DNA of 64,000 bases from Viscum album (Eukaryota > Streptophyta > Magnoliopsida > Santalales > Viscaceae). Location: assembly GCA_963277665.1 (NCBI GenBank), contig OY728143.1, positions 233,855,591-233,919,590 of the forward strand, given 5' to 3'. How positions within the stretch are numbered: the first letter of the stretch is position 1; each line of letters begins with the position of its first letter. The position numbers were made by a program, and so were the translations under genes. The notes below the pieces were generated by a model that saw only the letters and a program-made list of their open reading frames with translations, had not been told where the DNA came from and searched no databases. Positions 59,097 to 64,000 of this stretch are shown here, piece by piece.

Positions 59097-61007
59097 TTAG
59101 ACTTTTGGAATCCAAACTTGTTTGGATCCGAGATTTCCAGACAATAAAATTTTAGGTACCCACATCTTCTTAGAAAAGTAAGCTTTGTGAAATCCTAGAG
59201 ATTGAGTTTTGTTTAAGGAACAATTCTTTGCCCAGTGACCACCACATTGACACTTGGTACAAAATGGGGCACTTTGAGGAACAAAATAATTGTTACTGAA
59301 AATGGGTTTTGCATGGGTATAACCAAATCCAAATTTATTTCTTAAAGGTCGTATTTGGGAATACATCTTATCAAAATTTTCCTTACCATGGGTAAAGTTT
59401 GATAAACACTTCTTTAAGGAAAAAATTTCAGACTTGAGTTTTACAACCAAGTTTTTATCCTCAAAATAATTAGTTTTAGAACTAGAGTTAGGCTCGAAAA
59501 CATTTTTATTAGAAATTACTTTTTCTAACTCTTTAGAAAGTTTGTTCTTCTCAGAACTTACTTCCTCAAGATTTTTTGAAATATTTTCAAAATCAGCATT
59601 TTTCTTATCAAGATCTTTAGAAAGATCTGACATCTCTTTTGTAAGAATAGAATTCCTAGAGTTTTCCTTATCAAGTTTCTTATTGAGTTTGGAATTCTCA
59701 ATCTCAATAAGTTCAACAAATCTAGAGACTTATTCATAAGTAGGTAAAGTATTTTCCTCATCAGAAGATGATTCTTCATCAGAAGAGTTATAATACTTAC
59801 TATCATTAGAATTTAAAGAAACATTGGTCAAAGATTCAGTATTTCGTACCTTATCCATAAGACAATGACTATCAATAGGTAATCTGGCTATAAGACCAAG
59901 ATTCTTCTGTCCTAAAGATTCATAATCAGAAGATTCATCTGAAGAGTCACCACCAATGGCACTCCAGGTGTCATTAGCTTTCAGAACTTTCTTAGCTTTA
60001 GCTTTATAATACTTCTTCCTGTTCCTGTCTGAATGTCTTTCCTTCCTTTCTTTCTTTTTGAGCATAGGGCAATCTGGTCTAATAGGTCTAGCTCTCTTAC
60101 ATTCATAACAAGTAACTTATCCATCTTTCTTATCTTTCCTTTCTTTTTTCTTATACTTAGATTGAAAATTTCTCTGTCCAGCTATCTTGTTCATCCTTCG
60201 AGCAAGATTTGCTAATTTATTTTCTGAGACTTCACTCTCACTAGATTCATATTGGAAAATAAATTTCTTAGACTTGGATATGGTTACTCTTTCAGGAGTC
60301 TTAGCTTTCATCTGATTTGAAGTTGTAGTAAAAGAAATAGTACCATTTCCATTCTTTTTCTTGATGTTGTCAGCATCTCTCTTCATTCTTGTTTCATGTT
60401 GTAGAAGAGTTCCAAATAATTCATCAAGAGTAATTTGAGTGACCTTCCTGTTCTCATCTATAGCTGTTCTCTTGGATTCCCACTCATTGGGCATAATGTC
60501 AATTATCTTGTCCACAAGAGCTTCATCATCTAAACCTTTCTCTCCCATAGATTGTAGACTGTTGACAATAGTCATAAATCTTTGTTGAACTTTACAGATA
60601 GGTTCTCCATAAGTAAAATTGAAGCCATGATATTCAGCTCTAAGCATAGCTCTTCTAGTTTCAATCACCTTAGAAGTCCCAAAGTGTGTAACCTCTAACT
60701 TCTTCCATATACAATTAGCTGCTTCACAAGAAGAAATTTGTCTATATATATTTCTAGTCATTGAACATAGTAAAGTGTTGCGTACCTTATAGTTGAGTTG
60801 ATATTCTTGCTTTTCCTAGTTAGTAAAAGTTCTGACTTCCTTGTCAGGAATTTTATAATCTCCAGTAAGCATAACAAAGTTGTTTTCTCCGGTATTGATA
60901 ACAAAAGTCTTCATACGATCTCTCCAGTATTCATAGTCATTACCATCAAAGATAGTTGGTCTTGTAGGATTCAGATTATCAATAGATCCAACATTAATTC
61001 CTGCCAT
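59097..61007 (-). pseudogene. Element D gag (one frame, interrupted by stops)
   Basis: Starts MAGINVGSIDNLN at 61007. Pieces at 60816-61007, 60117-60761, 59730-60065 and 59097-59633 are all in one frame with each other and with pol, so only stop codons break it: TAG at 60816 (former Trp), TAA at 60117, 59730 and 59097. The N-terminal capsid part has PTIFDGNDYEYWRDRMK and the UBN2-type EYHGFNFTYGEPICKVQQRF. The first zinc knuckle near 60070-60115 reads CYECKRARPIRPDC, where His is Pro; the second near 59250, CTKCQCGGHWAKNC, is intact. A Lys/Glu-rich coiled-coil-like stretch (SDLSKDLDKKNADFENISKN) lies between them. Confidence 0.88.
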
Positions 61008-61042
61008 ACTTAATATAACTTTTCACACAAACTTGTTAGTAG

Positions 61043-61120
61043 CAAAGATTCGTAATCACAAAGTTCGGAATGAGAAAGTCCGGAATGGACAAATTCGGAA
61101 TGACAAAGTTCGGAAGGATA
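61043..61120 (-). repeat. TTCGGAATGA-type repeat in the leader between PBS and gag of element D
   Basis: Four to five imperfect 14-17 bp units on the + strand: CAAAGATTCGTAAT, ACAAAGTTCGGAATGA, GAAAGTCCGGAATGGA, CAAATTCGGAATGA, CAAAGTTCGGAAGGA. Located 36-113 bp before the gag ATG. Confidence 0.7.
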
Positions 61121-61214
61121 AAGTGAGCAAGAAAAACTTATTCGTGAGTATAAGTATTTCAGAGACCTCCTCTGATACCAAATGTAAGATTGGTATAGAG
61201 TAAGAGGTTTCCAA

Positions 61215-61226
61215 CCTTTGATACCA
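61215..61226 (-). other. Primer-binding site of element D (initiator Met tRNA)
   Basis: Minus-strand TGGTATCAAAGG two bases inside the 5' LTR; TGGTATCA is an exact match to the initiator Met complement. Confidence 0.92.
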
Positions 61227-61701
61227 ATTGTAGGATCGAAATAGTGATGTAGATGCTCAATATACAAGAGGGGGGTGAATTGTATACTTTAAAAATTCCT
61301 TTGAAACCTTTAAAGTTAGTTAAGAATAACTATGTTTTCCTTAAGTAAAGGAAAAGGCTAAGTTTAACAAAGTTAAACTAAGCAAATTCACAACACCTCT
61401 TAACACCGAATACAAACTAGGAAAGAGATTCCGAATGAGGGTTCCAGAAATATGGTTCCGGAAATTGAAACTTAAAAAAATATTACAATAAGAGATTCTA
61501 CCTTAAAGCGTATAGAATCTAAATGAAACAGAGTACAATTAAGGAAGTATAAGAAAGTTATACTTTCCTTATAATACAAAATGCAGCGGAATAAACACAA
61601 GTAATAAAACTACAAGTAACAAGATATAAGTCTTTTAACCCAAAGAGAAGGGTATCCAACAACCTTGGATAAAGGTCCCTTGATTTATACTTTCAAGCAA
61701 G

Positions 61702-61895
61702 TCTGTCTTACCCACACCAGGGTAAGCCCTCGATATGAAGATCGGAGTCTCTGTCTTGCTATCCCTGCAAGCCCTCAACTTCAAGGTAGTTGACAACCTC
61801 TGTCTTCCTCAGCAAGGAAGCCATCGAACTTCAAGGTAGTCGGCACCTCTGTCTTCCTATCCCCGGAAGCCCTCGAATGTAATCACCAACATTCG
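61702..61895 (-). repeat. Four 48-49 nt two-hairpin modules in the element D leader (5' LTR copy)
   Basis: Same array as at 51238-51431. The differences between the copies (for example CCCTCG/CCATCG at 61823, GGCAACC/GACAACC) lie outside the first-hairpin stems, all four of which are unchanged. Confidence 0.75.
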
Positions 61896-62020
61896 GAGTC
61901 ACACGAAGCTTTGAGAGTTAATAAGAGCCTCTCTCTCTAGAAATCACTTCAAGCAAATTAGTCAGCCTTTCAACACTTTCATCAGCTATCAGCAACCACG
62001 AGCTCTTTCAAATGAGCTCC

Positions 62021-62028
62021 TATTTATT
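62021..62028 (-). promoter_or_regulatory. TATA box, element D 5' LTR (altered)
   Basis: Minus-strand CCAATAAATAGG, where the 3' LTR has CCTATAAATAGG: the first T of TATAAATA is A. Confidence 0.7.
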
Positions 62029-62087
62029 GGTAAGGTCGGCTCCTTCTCCAACGGTCATATTTTCCTTAAAGATCGGAGGGACCTGTA

Positions 62088-62093
62088 CACGTG
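62088..62093 (-). promoter_or_regulatory. G-box / ABRE-like site, element D 5' LTR
   Basis: ACACGTGTC about 60 bp upstream of the TATA position; conserved with the 3' LTR. Confidence 0.5.
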
Positions 62094-62370
62094 TCACTTA
62101 GACAACGGTTAGTTTATAACAAAACAGATGACATCGTTTTATAACAAAACAAGTGTAACAGAATGTACGACATCGTTTTAATTCTAACATAAAAGTTCGG
62201 AATGAAAACTTCGGAGTGAAGGTTCGGAGTGTAAGGAACAATAGTAAAGAGTAGACAAATTTTAGAAGTGTAAGCAAAGTAAAAGTTCGGAGTCAAAAAA
62301 AGATATTTTTCGGAGTCTAAATTAATTCAGAGTGTATAAAACAAAGATACTCAAATTCTGTTTAATAGGT

Positions 62371-62690
62371 GAATTCAGAATGAGAATTCGGAATAGGAAT
62401 TCTTCATCAGAAATCGTAATGAGAATTCATCATCAGAATTCGTAATGAGAATTTTTCATCAGAATTCATAATGAGAATTCATCATTAGAATTCGTAATGA
62501 GAATTTGTCATCAGAATTCGTAATGAGAATTCGTCATCAGAATTCGTAATGATAATTCGTCATCAGAATTCGTAATGAGAGTTCTTCATCAGAATTTGTA
62601 ATGGGAATTCGGAATGAGATTTCTTCATCAGAATTTGTAATGGGAATTATTCATTGGAATTCGTAATGAGAATTCTTCTTCAGAATTCGT
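62371..62690 (-). repeat. GAATTC-rich tandem array in U3 of element D (5' LTR copy)
   Basis: Same array as at 51909-52203 with a slightly different unit count (it begins with an extra GAATTCAGAATGA half-unit). Confidence 0.85.
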
Positions 62691-62876
62691 ATCCTGAATC
62701 TGGAATAGAACTTAGTCAGAGTTCATATCCGGAATTCGGAATGAAACTTCCTTATAGTTCTTGTCCAGAATCCGAACCTTAAAACAGAATGCTCTATATC
62801 AAAGTTTCAACGATTCCGAGAAAATGAATCCGAATCTCATACTTAAGAAAAATATGGATGAAAATATGATAAGGAT

Positions 62877-62985
62877 AATTTTTCTTATAGAACGGATTTT
62901 CCTTATAAAAGCAATTTTCCTTAAGATAGCAATTTTTCTTATAAAATCAATTTTCCTTAAGAAAGAAATTTTCCTTAAGATAAGG
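62877..62985. repeat. TTTTCCTTATAAAAGCAA-type tandem repeat, element D 5' LTR
   Basis: Counterpart of 52384-52500 with several unit-level differences. Confidence 0.8.
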
Positions 62986-63049
62986 TGTTTGTGATTTTCA
63001 AAAGAAGAAGGAATGGAAAAGTCATAAGGAAAACCTTATTGACTCAACA

Positions 63050-63054
63050 CCCAT
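63050..63054. repeat. Target-site duplication (right) of element D: CCCAT
   Basis: Matches 50754-50758. Confidence 0.9.
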
Positions 63055-64000
63055 CACTTCCATCCAACTAATTTTGATAATGATGACATTTAAATATGAT
63101 GATGTTTCGAATAAATTTTTTTATTATAAACATGAGGTAAAAGATGAATGGTTTTTAGTCAACCATATATAATATTTTTTTAAAATTAATTCTTTGAAAA
63201 TATTCATAGGTTTCTTATAATAATTATAAAATTTATATTTATAATTTTCCATTAGAACATAATAATTTTATAAATTAATTTATTAAATAATATATTTATT
63301 TACAGTCATTTATAGAATTAATTTTATCACCACATTTACAACCAAAAATATTATTTTGATACTAACCACCATTATTAAATTAAAAAATATTAATTTATAG
63401 ATTATTATATTTATATTTCAAATGATCAATATTTTTTCTTTTATATTGTAATTATTAAAAAATCATACGTTCTTTTAAGAATTGATCTTTCTAAAAAATA
63501 TAATGTATTTTTTTTATGATCATTAGATTTTGAATGATGTTGAAAAAAAATTATTATGTTGATCCCTTACATAAATGATAAGTCCATTATATATAGTTAA
63601 TGTTGAGTAAGTTGAAGAAAATGATGTAATATAAGAATAATAAATATTGTTCATACCTTGATATTGGAAAAAATGGTTTTAAATCATTAATAACTTAATT
63701 TGGATTGAAAAAATGGATACAAACTAGCACTCCATATACAAAATAATAGTTAATTATAATTTTCAACCATTTTATAGATTCTATAAAATTAAACAGACAA
63801 TATATCTTGATATTACAAAAATTATCCCAATGATTAAATTAGCTCAAATTTATTTATTTTCCATTTTGAAATGACGAAAGTATCTTTTTTCATGTACTTG
63901 ATCATTTTCATTGTTAGATGTGAAATCATGCTTTTTCATTGGGATGTTTCTTCATTTAATTCATTGAAATAAATTTCCTTAGTAGTTTTATATTTGATAT
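63055..64000. other. AT-rich flank of element D; expected position of E0 gag, not recognisable
   Basis: By position this should be the gag end of the old Copia element E0 on the minus strand. I see only weak hints (a minus-strand WLTK near 63150 where gag tails carry WVPK) and no zinc knuckle, so I do not call a gene. Confidence 0.5.

Larger units (their letters stand above)
50759..63049 (-). mobile_element. Ty1/Copia element D, SIRE-type, 12.3 kb, near-complete
   Basis: Minus strand: 5' LTR 61229-63049, PBS 61215-61226, gag 59097-61007, protease-integrase 57408-59042, RT-RNase H 55974-57404, spacer, extra ORF 53030-55187 with its own promoter, polypurine tract 52563-52577, 3' LTR 50759-52561, target duplication CCCAT. 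Gag and pol share one frame broken by about six stop codons. LTRs differ by roughly 2-4 percent by hand count in several blocks, much less than in A or B, so it is the youngest element here. The SIRE assignment rests on RT motifs ([19 protein letters not shown]), [10 protein letters not shown] and the extra ORF after pol. It sits in the gag-protease junction of the older Copia element E0. Confidence 0.95.
61229..63049 (-). mobile_element. 5' LTR of element D (1.8 kb)
   Basis: 1,821 bp, almost identical to 50759-52561. It ends GACTCAACA followed by the CCCAT duplication. As the 5' LTR it would drive the element, but its TATA box differs by one base from the 3' copy. Confidence 0.95.

Noticed and set aside
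59074..59099. GTCTAATTTTCTTCTTAATTTCAG between gag and pol of element D looks like a tiny intron with GT and AG ends.
   Set aside because: Far too short for a plant intron, and gag and pol are already in the same frame; the two TAA codons are better explained as decay.
1..64000. Host protein genes, tRNA or rRNA genes, CRISPR arrays.
   Set aside because: Both strands were read for these; no host-like coding frame, tRNA box pair or regularly spaced CRISPR-type repeat was found.

Overview
The window is intergenic heterochromatin from a plant nuclear genome, most likely an angiosperm with a large, AT-rich, repeat-filled genome. I see no host gene, rRNA, tRNA or CRISPR. Everything recognisable is retrotransposon-derived: Ty3/Gypsy elements of Tekay/Del type, Ty1/Copia elements of SIRE type, one very-long-LTR non-autonomous element and a LINE-type ORF1 fragment. 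The species cannot be named from sequence alone.

Layout: (1) 1-5731 is the 3' part of a decayed + strand Gypsy element: pol remnant 1-2535, then a ~3.0 kb 3' LTR at 2708-5731 with two tandem-repeat blocks. (2) 5732-13184 is AT-rich and holds nothing I can identify. (3) 13377-26996 is Gypsy element A (minus strand): two ~3.7 kb LTRs, PPT, PBS and a 5-bp target duplication (TTTTA); its 5' LTR carries a 1.4 kb DUF4283/zinc-knuckle insert. (4) 27587-49153 is element C (minus strand): ~4.1 kb LTRs around a 0.88 kb non-coding interior. Its 5' LTR is interrupted by Gypsy element B (35935-48395, target duplication ATTTA), a sister of A. (5) 50759-63049 is Copia element D, SIRE-type, minus strand, 12.3 kb, target duplication CCCAT. 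It has a nearly open gag-pol and a large extra coiled-coil ORF downstream of pol.

A sixth element emerges when the spacers between these insertions are read on the minus strand. The stretches 49154-50753, 27002-27586 and 13185-13371 are, in that order, protease-integrase, reverse transcriptase-RNase H and the RNase H tail of one very old Copia element (E0). D, C and A all landed inside it, B landed inside C, and the LINE-like piece landed inside A. The history is therefore E0, then C and A, then B in C and the LINE-like piece in A, with D apparently youngest (its LTRs differ by only a few percent by hand count, against more than 10 percent for A and B).

The most unusual signals are in D. The transcribed part of its LTR carries four 48-49 nt modules, each with two potential hairpins whose stems change in a compensatory way between modules. 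Its extra ORF has its own TATA box and leader. Short GAA/TTC-rich repeats are expanded in U3, in the leader and before the extra ORF. In A and B, all four LTRs carry a duplicated motif with a palindromic CGTACGTACG core in the transcribed leader.
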